NCBI GenBank assembly: GCA_029706075.1
Contig: JAINUG010000070.1
Span: 2,837,500-2,901,499 of the forward strand
DNA from: Aldrovandia affinis
Lineage: Eukaryota; Chordata; Actinopteri; Notacanthiformes; Halosauridae
Direction: 5' to 3'
Length of the DNA: 64,000 bases
Shown here: positions 10,390 to 22,799 of the stretch, one piece after another
Layout of the letters: each line of letters starts with the position of its first letter
Numbering within the stretch: position 1 is the first letter of the stretch
The notes under the pieces: generated by a model
Databases searched by the model: none
What the model saw: only the letters and a program-made list of their open reading frames with translations
Told to the model about the DNA's origin: nothing
Position numbers and translations under genes: made by a program

Positions 10390-13300
10390 GTGTTTTGTGT
10401 ACGTGTGTGTCTGTGCAAATTTAGCTAATAATGTTTTTAAATAACACGAAAGACCAAATCAACCCCTAATGATAAGAATGGTTGTACATTATGTCCAGAT
10501 AACTCAACAATAAAACATGTTTTATTAACACACATTATTGTTATATACTATGGGTAATAGTTTAATTTGCCATAATTAATTGCACCAGAAAGGAGGTTGA
10601 TGCCAATGTGTTTTGGGAATAGTGAATAGTGGGAATTCAATAGTTTTAAGGGCACTCTTATTGTTCTTATGAAATGTTCAGAGATTCTGTTTCCTGAAAT
10701 GTTAGAGATTCTGTTTCCTGCCAAATAAAAGGCAATTCTAATGCAATTAAAAGTATAGGGGGCTGATTTTCAGTTGATTGACAGGACAGATGAACTGCAT
10801 CAAAACAAGAGACAGACTTACTGCTGGAAAAATGACCCATTTTACTCACTAAATAATGATTGACAATAGATGACATCATTTGATGAGGAAGACTGTCGCG
10901 TCTTTATTAAGGGAGCAATGGGTCTCACCCTGGTGGCTCAATCGGCCACCAGGCCTTTTTAGAGTTGTTTTTTCCTACTGACTAACAGCTACAGCCTTAG
11001 TTCCAGTTACATCATCGGGGGGGTTGAGCTAAATGTATTATGACATCATCATTCTCAGTCATCAAGGTAATGTTCCTTACACATTACACAGCATATCAAA
11101 TGATAGATTTTGAATAGAGTGACCCTGTAGTGTAATATCATATTAGAGCAAGCAAATGAATACCTTTTTACCACAAAATGTCAATGTCTCATATTAGTGT
11201 TAAAAAAACACTGTGAACACCCTCTCGGGGGAACTTGAATGAATATTGTTCTGTGGCTGAAGGAAATCGTACTCGATTTCGCAGAAACTCAGTGAGTCTT
11301 CTTTTGGATATTTTGTTTATATTCATGTCCCTGTAGTTAATACCATAGCATTTTAATGTAATTATAACAACATGGACCAAAAATAGCCATGTCATTGTGT
11401 TGTTGCATATTTTTAGTAATGTTTTAATTAATACCATAGAATATGTCACAGAATCCATAATTTTCCACATTAAAGGATCACAGACACTGAGGGTGCTGGG
11501 AGTTCAGATTGTTATGCTTTTTGGCAAAAAGGTCACTTTCAAATCATACTTATTGAAATGTTACATGCTACAGTTGCCTCGGGTCAGTAAGCATTTTCAG
11601 AGCCTGAATTCAGTCATGCCCTATTAAATGTGTTCAAGTAGTCAACAATTGGGTAGTCAACAATACATTACCTGGAAGATGCTATGTATAGCATATCAAC
11701 AGGCCTCAGTTCATTCATTCATTCAATTATTCTATGAACGTACTGATGTATTTTCACTTTATGTTCAGCAAAATACATTCTTTTATGATTACATTCCCTC
11801 AAAATACAGTCTGCAAGCCGGCATGAGCTTGCCACGTACAAGATTGCCTATGTGTGCACCGGAGTTACGGTTGACAGTTTGGTGGGGTTCTGTCTCAGAG
11901 GAGGCGGTTCATCGCCTTTGTCACTGCCAGCTCCAGAGCTGCGGAGGCGGGGAGGGGGGTAGTTGAAGTAGAAAGAGGATACAATTGGCTACTAAATTGT
12001 GGAAAAAACCCAGAAACAAATAAAAAGAAATACATTTTAAAAATACAGTCTGCTGCAACCACATAAATATCAAAAGATGCCTTAAAATGTCAGTATTTTA
12101 ACATGTGTTTTAGCATATACTGCGGCGTATTGTGTGTCCGTGTTCACCCTTATCAGTTACATAAGCAACTGTGCAGTTTCGTACCCCTGGGAAGGGAGTT
12201 GCTCTGTGACCCCTGATTTTTGTGAAATCTGTCCAAAATCCATAAAAAATTATGCAGTTGCTACAATAATAAATTGTGACAAGACATATGACCATCTATA
12301 ACTCATATTCATATACATATATAACTCATACTGCAGTGTATTCAAATTGACTGTCATCTCCACTGGTCATATTAATCCTTACCGACTGTTCTCTGACTCT
12401 GTAACTGGTTGCTCGTAAAAAATGTACTGCCTTGTATTTCAAACAACAGGCGGAATAGTCTGTTCTTGTCATGAAATATTCACTCAAGTATGTCCATTAG
12501 CGTATGGCTTTTGTTTAATTTGCAAGCTAAATTAAAGTGTATTTGTATTCTTTTTGTTAAACCCTCAGCTCCATATTGCTTCACATCAAACAAACAACAA
12601 CAAAAAAATGTTCCAGAATATTCTGAGGTTTGGAGAGAGATTCCGTTCATGTTCTCCATAACCTGTAACAGGTGTATGGTTAAGCTTGGTTAAACACAAT
12701 GAATTTGGGACATTTTCTTTTTCTGATACACGTGGCAGTTTCCTCCCCCTTTTTAAAGAACAGATGTTTTTTTTTCTTTCATTTTGCTCATTTTGACTGA
12801 TTTCACTGTTAAGTCAATAATCTTGGGAGGGAGTTCTACAGCCTTCAACATTCTAGCTCATCTATCCGCAAAGCAGATTTTCATTTGAAATGTGGGGAAA
12901 AAAGAAAAAGGCTAGTTTCCTTCTAAAGCAGGCTTCCTCTCACGCCTGTGTTTTTACACGTTCTGACTGTCATCTCCAAGGTCCTCCTTTATGGATTATG
13001 GAAAAATCAAGCAAATTATACATATACGTGAATCACATGCTTTTTGGACATTTCATATGAAATTCACATGTATACCACACATTTCCACATGCATACCACA
13101 TATTGTCACAGGTTGTCATATTGTTGTTTGACAACAATTATACCTCACAGGTATGCATGTGTGTTTTCTTGGACATTGCACAAGTTCATGTGATTGTTTC
13201 CATTAGGCCTGCTCTCATCATCGTGAGATCATCTCTTTGTCATGCTCAAAAAAGGGTATTTGTACCTTCGGCAGATAAAGGCTGGATCGCCTCTCTGCCA

Positions 13301-13500
13301 TAACGCCTCTCAGAAAGACAGTCTCTCATCTTGTGTTATGATTTTAATGAGAAACTTCCTCCTTGGCTCATGAACCCATAAAGTATGGCCCACTTTTTTA
13401 AGTGTTGTTCTGATCTCCTCAGGACACAGGCAGAACAGTAGGTATTTAGATAACAACAATAACTAATTTCACAGGATAATTTAGCAAATAATGGAGCTAA
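10390..13500. other. Unannotated, mostly A+T-rich DNA
   Basis: No gene or named repeat recognised over about 3.1 kb. The only compact structure is a perfect hairpin at 10929-10953. Confidence 0.35.
10929..10953 (+). other. Perfect 9-bp hairpin followed by a T run
   Basis: CCTGGTGGC and GCCACCAGG pair perfectly around a 7-nt loop, and CCTTTTT follows directly. It resembles a short terminator-like structure, but no RNA gene is recognised next to it. Confidence 0.5.
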
Positions 13501-13504
13501 TTAT

Positions 13505-13577
13505 CTAATCAAGAGCGGAGGCTGGAGTAACAACCAGCATAAACATGGCCCTCCATGGCATTGAGCTTGACACCACT
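13505..13577 (+). mobile_element. Possible hAT transposon end fragment
   Basis: The segment ending GAGCTTGACACCACTG resembles the inverted end of Charlie-type hAT elements (their other end starts CAGNGGTGTCAAACTC-like). No partner end seen. Confidence 0.35.
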
Positions 13578-14731
13578 GCTCTAGAAGAACTGCAGACTGT
13601 TCGGAAACAATGTCGGACATACCATTGGCCATCAAGGCCTGGTTTTCCTCTGAAACAGAGCGCTATCATGAATGACATGAATTACAATTTTATGTGGTAA
13701 GGCAGTGGGAGGATCAAAGCTGTAATCTGGTAGCGACCGAGAGGTCAAGCTGAAGGATTTCAGGAGGATGAAAACCACGAGCCACGGGAGGGTTATTTCA
13801 CATGATATACAGTAATATGATTTAAATTCACTATCATAATATCAGTATAGTATAGCATATTATATATTATATATATATACACACACATACATATATACAG
13901 ATACTATATAATATATTCATTATCCATGTAGACATGTTTTCCTGTTGTTAAATGTACTATTATTTGTATTCTGTGTAAAATACATTTTAACTTAATATAA
14001 TATAAATATATAAATTAATATTATATAATGTTTAATAAATGTAGCTATATAGAATAAAAAACAAATGTGAAAATGTTCAAATATTGAAAATGTATTTTTT
14101 TTTAAAGGCTTCTATTTGTGGAGCCAGTATCTGCTGCAGTGATGTAATCTGTTTCCCAGTCCAGCAGGGCAGTATGTGTGAAGTGGAGTGAACAGAGTAC
14201 CACCCAGTGCTTAAGGAGTGCGGACAGCACACAGCACGCGAATCAACGCATCCTCAAAAAACTGGGTCCCAATGCGCTCCCTGCTGGACTGATCTGCAAT
14301 TGCTCACAATGCAATAGACTGTCACTGACTACTGTGATATCAACACACACATATTACATATACAATCAAGTTCTGGTTTCTTCATACAGGCATATGTGGA
14401 CGTCACTGAAATGCATAAAACACGCTGTATTGTACTTCTACTACAACTACAAATAATAATAATAATGTGTTTTATAAACTCTTGCTGAGTAGATTCAAAG
14501 TTGAGCCAATGCGTGGCGCCAATGCGTGGCGTGTGTGCGGGGGATCTGTGGAGATGAGATTCAATATGTCTTTCTGAACACATGATCAGGACAGAAGGTG
14601 AGATAAACCCAGCACTGCAAATCAGCCAGGTGATCAAGGAACAAAGGGGTCACAAGCTTCAAGTGTGGCTCTCCCAGAATGCAATGATCTCAGACCAGAC
14701 ATCAGGTAATCTGGGCCTTGGAGACAAACTG
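13578..14731. other. Unannotated, very A+T-rich DNA
   Basis: 13840-14060 is dominated by TATA-type low-complexity sequence. A duplicated 'aatgcgtggcg' occurs at 14508-14532. No gene seen. Confidence 0.35.
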
Positions 14732-14744
14732 CATTGATAGATAG

Positions 14745-15467
<723 letters not shown>

Positions 15468-15661
15468 ATAGATAGATAGATTATTTATTGTCCTTTACAG
15501 GAAATGTGTTGCCACAGTCTGTACCTCACATAAATTACATAAATACAAATATACACACCACTATTACATATACATACATTAAATATGCGCCCACATGGGT
15601 ACATCCACATTTGTGCCTAAATACACAGTCATATTCATCTACACATGATCATTCATCATCA

Positions 15662-16264
15662 TCATCGCCTACTGCCCATCCTTAGGCATAGGCCACGAAC
15701 AAGGGCTCTCCAGGCATTCTGGTCCTGGGCCATCTTCTCCAGTTGTCCCCATGTATGGCCCGACCTCTTCACATCTGCATCCAGGTCACGCCGCCAGCTG
15801 TTTCTTGGCCTGCCTCTCTTCCTTTTCCCTTGTGGATTCCAGAAGAGGGCTTGTCTTGTGATGTTAGATGCAGGCTTGCGAAGGGTATGGCCAACCCATC
15901 TCCAGCGTCTTTGGAGGATCTCTTCCTCAACAGGCTGCTGCCCTGTCTGCTGCCACAGGTCCAGGTTGCTGATGGTGTTCGGCCAGTGTATTCTCAGGAT
16001 TCGTCTGAGGCAGGAGTTAATGAATGTCTGGATTTTCTTCATGGTGGTGACGGTTGTTCTCCAGGTCTCTGCTCCATATAGTAGAACAGGCTTCACCATG
16101 GAATTAAAGATCCTGATCTTGATGTTTCTCGGCAGCTCAGATGATCTCCAGACATTCTTCAACTGGTGAAAAGCTGCCCTTGCCTTTCCAATTCGAACTT
16201 TAACATCAGCATCTGTCCCTCCCAGCTTGTCGACCACACTGCCAAGATAAGTGAAGCTCTCCAC
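15662..16264 (-). pseudogene. RTE RT C-terminal domain
   Basis: The frame contains FTYLGSVVDKLGGTDADVKVRI, LLYGAETWR and RWRWVGHTLRKP, the conserved C-terminal segments of RTE-like reverse transcriptases (YLGS, YGxETW, RWxGHxLR). It continues the RT after a frame break. Confidence 0.85.
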
Positions 16265-16284
16265 CTCCTCTAGTGCTTCACCCT

Positions 16285-17038
16285 CTAGTGTGACGGGGTA
16301 GTATTGTTGTTATTTACCTTGAGGATCTTGCTCTTTCCCTTGTGTATAATGAGACCAAGGCTTGCCGAGTGTGTTGAGATTATGTTGGTCTTCTCCTGCA
16401 TTTGTTGCTGGGTGTGGGAAAGAAGGGCCAGGTCATCAGCAAAGTCGAGGTCATCCAGCTGAGTCCAAGGAGTCCACTGGATGCCATTCCTCTTCTGGGC
16501 AGTTGATGTCTTCATTACCCAGTCGATGGCCAACAGAAAAAGGAAAGGTGACAACAGGCATCCTTGCCTCACTCCTGTTCGCACCTGGAAGGCATCAGTG
16601 AGGTGTTGGCCATGAACCACTCTGCAGGTCATTCCCTCGTATGAGTTCCTGATGATGTTAGTAAGCTTTGCCGGTACCCCATAGTGTCTCAACAGTTTCC
16701 AGATGGTCTGCCTATCCACACTGTCAAACGCCTTCTCGTAGTCAATGAAATTAACATAGAGAGGTGAGTTCCACTCCAAGGACTGTTCCAGGATGATCCG
16801 CAGGGTTGTTATCTGATCCGTGCAGGATCTACTCTTCCTGAAGCCAGCTTGTTGATCTCGGAGGTGTGGGTCAACAGCATCCTTCATCCTGTTTAGGATG
16901 ACTCTATTAAAGATCTTTCCTGGGGTTGACAGCAGAGTTATCCCCCTGTAGTTGGAGCAGGAACTAAGGTCACCCTTCTTTGGGAGCTTAATGAGGTAGC
17001 CCTCCTTCCACTCTGATGGAATGTCCTCCTCTTCCCAA
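16285..17038 (-). pseudogene. RTE reverse transcriptase
   Basis: The minus-strand frame shows RT motifs in order: SNYRGITLLSTPGKIFNRVI, QQAGFRKSRSCTDQI, YVNFIDYEKAFDSVDR with the first catalytic aspartate, RTGVRQGCLLSPFLF, and LDFADDLALLSH with the catalytic FADD box typical of the RTE clade. It begins mid-protein at the truncation point (IPSEWKEGYLIKLPKKGD). The native start is therefore absent, and the N-terminal codons beyond 17038 belong to another LINE. Confidence 0.85.
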
Positions 17039-17237
17039 ATGATCATTACAGAGGTATTTTGTTCAGTGATGCTATGGCAGAGGGGACAAAACTCCTGCCA
17101 AAGCATGCCCATTTCCAGGCAAGGGTTCTATATCTGCGACCTGATGGAAGTAGTGTGAAGAATGGGTTGAGGGGGTGGCTGGGGTCATGTGCAATGGTAC
17201 GTGCTCTGCGTGTAATGGCTCTGCTGTTGAGCATATA

Positions 17238-17431
<194 letters not shown>

Positions 17432-17639
17432 AGAATACAAAAGGGTAAAACCTGCTGGATTCAGCAATTACTGCATATTTTGCGATTTTAAAGATGTGGG
17501 TGAGTGGAAGAGAGAGGAGAGCCATTAGGTCAGTTATTTTGTTGTGTACAAGTGTGCAGGGAACAGGCGAACAGAACATCATAAATTTACACATAAAACT
17601 TTTATCACATAAAGATAACCAAAAACAATTACATAAGAT

Positions 17640-18540
17640 CATAACATAGATTTGTTATAGCTTCCAGAAAGTTGCTTCAGCACTTATAGCCCTGACTTTA
17701 ACTCCATTCATTTTTGTTAGCTTGGTTCTAAAGGGGGTCAGAATGTAGCCTACCCTCGTGTTCCTCACAGTTTTAGGCAAGAAACCATTCACTCTCTGTC
17801 ACATTCCCTTTGTTCCTGTCTCGTCTTTTCTTTGTCTTGTTTTCCCCTGTGTTCGTTTGTTCTCTGGAGTTCTTCCCTCGTGAGTGTTTGTGTTAATTGT
17901 TTTATTAGTTTCCATTATTCAATCATCACTCCTGGTTACCTCTCATCCTGCTCACCTGCTTCCAATCTCGTCACCCATTTCCTGCACACCAGCCTCCCAT
18001 CTTGATCATCAGCCCTGCAGTATTTCTACCCCGGTTTTCCAGTCATTCTTCGTCAGATCGTTGTTCTCTCTACCCCGGTAGAACCTGACTCTCGAATTCC
18101 GAATTTATATTTTGCGAATCTTTGTGTTTGTTGTTTGTGCTTGTTAACCCTTGTTCCTGTTGTCTCCCCTATGTGTTCAGGTTCATTCCCCGTCTGTTTG
18201 CCAGCCTGTTTGTCCTGCCAGCCCTGCCTGCCTGCACGCCTTGCTTGGCCTCCGGTTTCCCTAGCCTGCCTGCCCATTCATCTCGCCCACTCCACCTGGG
18301 CTCCCCTTCTGTTGTCCTGTTCCCGTCACCAGTCCTCCAGCTCATCGATTCCATACCCCTGTTAATCAATAAATCATCTCTCTTTTCATCCAAACCCACC
18401 TTGTCTGTGTCTGCGTTTGTGTTCGTTCTGTATATCATAACACTCTCTTAGTCTACCAGCTCTGCTACATGCTACATAGGATCTTCCAGAAATGTATCAT
18501 CTGCCTGCAAGTTGAAGCTAAAAGGACCACAATGGATATA
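17640..18540 (-). mobile_element. LINE C-terminal fragment split by a solo LTR
   Basis: On the minus strand 17650-17775 reads NTRVGYILTPFRTKLTK and RAISAEATFWKL followed by a stop, a LINE RT C-terminus. Decayed sequence on the other side of the LTR (18448-18540) may be the upstream part. The LTR at 17797-18442 interrupts it. Confidence 0.45.
17797..18442 (+). mobile_element. Solo Gypsy-type LTR with 5-bp TSD
   Basis: Starts TGTCACATTCCC, ends TATATCATAACA, and is flanked by CTCTC on both sides (17792-17796 and 18443-18447). An AATAAA signal lies near 18368. The pyrimidine-rich composition, TG...CA ends and 5-bp duplication fit a Gypsy LTR in plus orientation. Frames over it are not genes. 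Confidence 0.85.
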
Positions 18541-18544
18541 AGCT

Positions 18545-20244
18545 GTTTAGCTTTTTTTGTGTCATCCTTGATGATTTTTTTATAAAAAGACATTGTACCC
18601 ACTTATGTGGTTTATAATTGTACTTTTAATAGTTAAATAAATCAATGTAAAATCAAGATCATAATCACCAGAAGAAAAAATGTTCCTGCCTGAACCGCCC
18701 AGCCTAGGAGGCCTCACTCTCTGACAGGGGAAGCTACCGGAGCGCCAGTCTCGCCGTGGACGTCATGAACCTTCAAACTGCTCCAAGGTCGCCTCGTAGT
18801 TTCATTGTGAACCGCAGAGATTGTTCACCGCTGGTGTTGCATTGCCCGTAGGTCCTTTGAAGTGATGCAGTTTCTTTGAGCAATAAAACTAATCTGTGCA
18901 GTAATTATCCTAGAGTAGGATGGTTATGCTGGGAACCAGTCCCCACGGTGCTTTGATTTTAACCGCAGTCAAGTGCCAGGCAACTGTAAGGGTGATGGGA
19001 CGATCGCCAGGCGCACTGATTTCAATCTGTCAATTAACAGACTGACCCCACGTAATTGGAAAATACAGGCTCCCCGGAGATTCTTCAAACCCCTATCAAA
19101 TGCCCATCTCGGCCCTGGACAATTAGTATATCTGTCTTCAATGAACCTGGGTGGTCTCTGTTGATGGTGTGGCGTTCCCAGAACAACCCAAAATACGGTA
19201 ATGATGCACCCCAAAAAAAAAGAAGACAAAAAAATAAACGGGAAAAGAATACAAGAAAGAAAGAAATACATAAAATCTGTGAATAATACAAACATTTCTG
19301 AACGTCTACACTGCACATTTACATTCATTCTGAAACATTGACGTGCAGTAGGCCTACAGAACTGGCTTTTCTTGTATCTATTATAAATATATATGATTTA
19401 TTTATTAATTATATGCCATTTAGCAGATTGGCATAATTGGCAAAGATTGGCAAAGATTTAGCATAATTAATTATGAATTATGTATTCATTATTTACCTTT
19501 ATTTATCCAGGCAGGTCAACCAAGAACTCATTTCGCATTTGCAGTGATGACCTGGGGAATCATGCATTCATTTATTGGACAAACAAAGAAGGAAAAACAC
19601 ACCGAAGGATTTGTGTCAGCAGTCAAAACATGTCAAATTCTTATATAGAAAAAGTTAATTCAAATATTTCCACCGCTAAAATAAGAGGCCACTTCAAATT
19701 AATTGGATGCTGTTGGAGGCTGTGGTAAAGGTTGGCTTTAGATCATTCACCCAGCTGAATCTAAATAAGCAGGCTTACTGTGGTTGGCCTCATCTTGCAA
19801 ATGGATATGGAGTATTTTCTCTTGTGTTTGTGGGACACTCACACATCGGTCGTTTAATGTGTGATCTCAGAAAGCTTATCCTGATGAACATTGGTTCCGC
19901 TGTCCTGTATTTTAAGCTTTGACCCTTGTAAATCTCTAAAGTAAAAATGAGTTTAGTTACACTGTGCATGCCCTGATACATTACAGAGAAAGAGAAAGAG
20001 ACTTAAAATATTTTATTAATTAAAAGCAATTTGAAAAAAGACAAAACTGTATAAAACTAATGGATGAATAAGAATGTACATTCTACTACACTTCCAATAT
20101 TGAGACTTCTAATATGCCAGCACCTAGCACAATACCTTTTCATCAACATTTTCCTGCTTATTGCCAAATTATACTTATATTCTCCTAGGTTGTAGTTTAA
20201 TTCATAAAACCTTGAAAATGTTCCAGTTTCAGTAAGGACCACAT
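18545..20244. other. Unannotated DNA; one less A+T-rich block
   Basis: No gene recognised. 18690-19175 is more complex and G+C-richer than its surroundings and holds TGTCAATTAA/TAATTG-type homeodomain-like sites. It could be a conserved non-coding element. A possible L2 tail remnant (GCCATTTAGCAG) lies near 19415. Confidence 0.35.
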
Positions 20245-20245
20245 C

Positions 20246-20771
20246 TCTTGCCAAAATAAAGGAAACACTTGAGTAAATGAAGGGTTCTGGCAGCTCTCTT
20301 ATGGTGTGTGGTGCATTTTCCTGGCATGGTTTAGGTTTAATCAACCCCTTAGAGGGAAAGGTAAACGGCAATAAATACAAAGTCATTCTGAGTGATCACC
20401 TTCATCCTATGGTGGGACATTTCTAACATGATGGGAGTGGTCTCCTCCAGGATGACAATGCCCCCATCCACAGGGCACGAGTGATCACCGAATAGTTTGG
20501 TGAGCATAAAAACTATGTAAAACACTGAGCAGTCACCAGATCTCAACTGATTAAACACAGTTTGGAGCAGCACCTGAGACAGCAGTTTCTACCACCATCA
20601 ACAGAACACCAAATAATGGAATTCTCTTCTGTTGCATCCCTTCGATATAATTCCAGACACTTGTAGAATCTATGCCAAGGTGCATTGAACCTGTTCTGGT
20701 GGTGACCCAACACCCTATTAAGACACCTTATGTTGATGTTTCCTTTATGTTGATAGTTATCTGTAGATGTG
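20246..20771 (+). mobile_element. Deleted Tc1-like element
   Basis: The left end contains GCCAAAATAAAGGAAACACT and the right end TTTCCTTTATGTTGATAGTTA, both of the Tc1 lineage seen at 5.5, 24.2 and 25.7 kb. The interior keeps scraps of transposase sequence (ATGACAATGCCCCCATCCAC, the second aspartate region) with stops. About 0.5 kb is left of the usual 1.5 kb. Confidence 0.65.
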
Positions 20772-21383
20772 GTACTTACTCTATAACATCTACAGTATAA
20801 CTGCTTCCATGTTGCTAGGCCTTATAGCAATATTGATTGCCAACAATCAAATTGGTAAACATATTGGACAAGTTTATTTTCATCTATTTATGAACCAGAT
20901 AAAAATAAGCATAAAAATAAGTTTAAATTATATTTAGTCATCCAATTATTTATCACTATCATATTGGAGCATAACCATAGGCGTTCCCCAAAACAGGGGA
21001 AAGCACTCGCTCGCTTTGTACGTTGGGATTGAACCTGTCAGCAACACTGTCAACAGCGATTACCTCTGCTCTTAAGATCAACAGTCTGCTTTGTTATAAG
21101 ACAAAGAGAGAGAGATGGAGAGCCTGATGGAAACTGTGTATCAGTCACTAAATAAGAAGATGAAGTGGGGGGGTGATATGTGGGGTTTTTTTTGTGGTCC
21201 ACGCGTACAGTATCTGTTCATTCTGGGCCTCTGCTTTAAATGTGTAAACATGATGCTCTGTAGGAGTGGTCCATCTGTGTGCCAGGTGTGGGTGAAATAC
21301 GTACTTGAAATGCTTTAGCTTTTTAGACGCCAGTCAAATTTGAAACCATTCCTGCAGATCCTTGGGAATTTCCAGAGAACTTA

Positions 21384-21415
<32 letters not shown>

Positions 21416-22450
21416 GGGACAAAGTGTATATTTATGATGGCTGTAATGTATGATTTATAAAGCCTTAATTACAACAGTAAAATGTGTTTATAGATCATTC
21501 ATACCATGCCTCATGGTGCTGTCAGTGAATAGTTTGTTCCTGGCAGAAAAAAACTAAATATATCATAATGATCTCTTTAAGGATTTATATAAGGCCAAAA
21601 AGAAAAACGATCACTTTTTTTTGCATTTGCTTGAAAGTTGTACATTTTAAATTGTACACTTTGCAAATGCACACTACTTGGTCGGGCTTGATTGGATCAT
21701 AAATAAGATCATTGTACAATATGTTCTTCACTCTCTCTGTAAAAAAATCATATTACTAATAATAATCAACATGAGATAATATTCCAGACTTTTAAGATGA
21801 AGACTGTTGGGCAGTTCCCATGACCTCTGACCTCTGTTTGGAAAAGAGACAAAGCATCCTTTTTGTATTTTGTATGACCTCCATGCGTTGTGGGTTAGGC
21901 AGGGTTCAGGATTTCTCACCCCTCCCCTTGCCCTGTTAAGTAGCACCCAGGTGGGGTGCAAACTGCTGTTTCAGCTGGACTCCATGAATTCACACAGTAA
22001 GCACTTTCAAACTGTTTGCACAGCTCAGGACATGAGATCTTTAATGTGACTTAAGCCTGCCGATGTTATTGCATGTATAGATATGTGAAATGATAATAGT
22101 GCATATTGTAATGGAAAATCTGAGGGCTTTTTCCCGTCTTAATTGTGCGTCAGTGTTAAAACCTGTGATGGGAGGATTGGGTGGGGCCCTGCCTGTCAGG
22201 GAGAAGTTTGGATTGGAGGAGGGCCATCACCACGCAGGGGGACACACATTTCCATGCTGAGCCTTCCTGTCACTGTCCCATGTCCCTGAGATGGCCCCCG
22301 GGCCGGCTTTTTGACCAGTCGCCACCCAGCTTCCTGCCTCCTGTAACCCACTGCTAATTGGAAGTTTGGGTGGCCTGGCTTATTTTTGTAGGTGGAGTGC
22401 CAGGCTGTGTTTTCACAGCACTTTCTCAGCAGTGCTGCATTACAGAGCCC
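20772..22450. other. Unannotated DNA with an (ATT)n tract
   Basis: An (ATT)n microsatellite lies at 21384-21415. 22150-22440 is G+C-rich and complex but gives no convincing coding signal on either strand. Confidence 0.35.
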
Positions 22451-22454
22451 AGTG

Positions 22455-22785
22455 AGGTGTGTGTGTGCATTCATGTTTGTATGTGTTGGTGCGTTCGTGT
22501 GTGTGTGTGTGTGTATTTATTTGTGTCTGTGTGTGTGCGTGTGCATGTGCCTGCATCTGTTTATGTTCATGTTTGTATGTGTTGGTGCGTGTGTGTGTGT
22601 GTGTGTCTGTGTGTGTGCATATGCATGCAACTGTATGTATGTATGTGCGTGCATGTGTGTGTGTATGTGTGTGTGTGTGCATTCATGTTTGTATGTGTTG
22701 GTGTGTGTGTGTATGTGTGCATGTGCATGTGTCTGTGTATGTTCACGTTTGTATGTGTTGGTGTGTGTGTGTGGGTGTGTGTGGC
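22455..22785. repeat. GT-rich array with a recurring higher-order block
   Basis: A GT-rich tract in which TTCATGTTTGTATGTGTTGG (or a variant with TTCACG) returns at about 22470, 22567, 22682 and 22741. All long Cys/Val and Thr/His frames here are repeat translations. Confidence 0.9.
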
Positions 22786-22799
22786 CTCCATTATGGGGG

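Larger units (their letters stand above)
15654..17038 (-). mobile_element. RTE-clade LINE, 5'-truncated, with 9-bp TSD
   Basis: Flanked by the perfect direct repeat ATGATCATT (15645-15653 and 17039-17047). The 3' end on the minus strand is a short GATGATGATG tail, as expected of RTE elements, whose tails are simple repeats rather than poly(A). The element holds the RT domain and C-terminal region but no endonuclease, because the 5' end is truncated. Two frames (16285-17038 and 15662-16264) are separated by a frame break near 16290. Confidence 0.85.
15472..17237 (-). mobile_element. LINE 3' part with (GATA)n tail, split by an RTE LINE
   Basis: Two minus-strand pieces belong together. 17046-17237 encodes DPSHPLNPFFTLLPSGRRYR and SFVPSAIASLNKIPL followed by a stop, a common C-terminus of fish non-LTR reverse transcriptases. 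15472-15644 is its 3' UTR, which on the minus strand runs into GGACAATAAATAATCTATCT. The RTE element at 15654-17038 separates them and is flanked by a 9-bp duplication. The solo LTR at 14745 sits in the GATA tail. I cannot assign the clade confidently. Confidence 0.65.

Noticed and set aside
15743..16169. Plus-strand frames of 112 and 174 codons
   Set aside because: Antisense of the RTE reverse transcriptase C-terminus.
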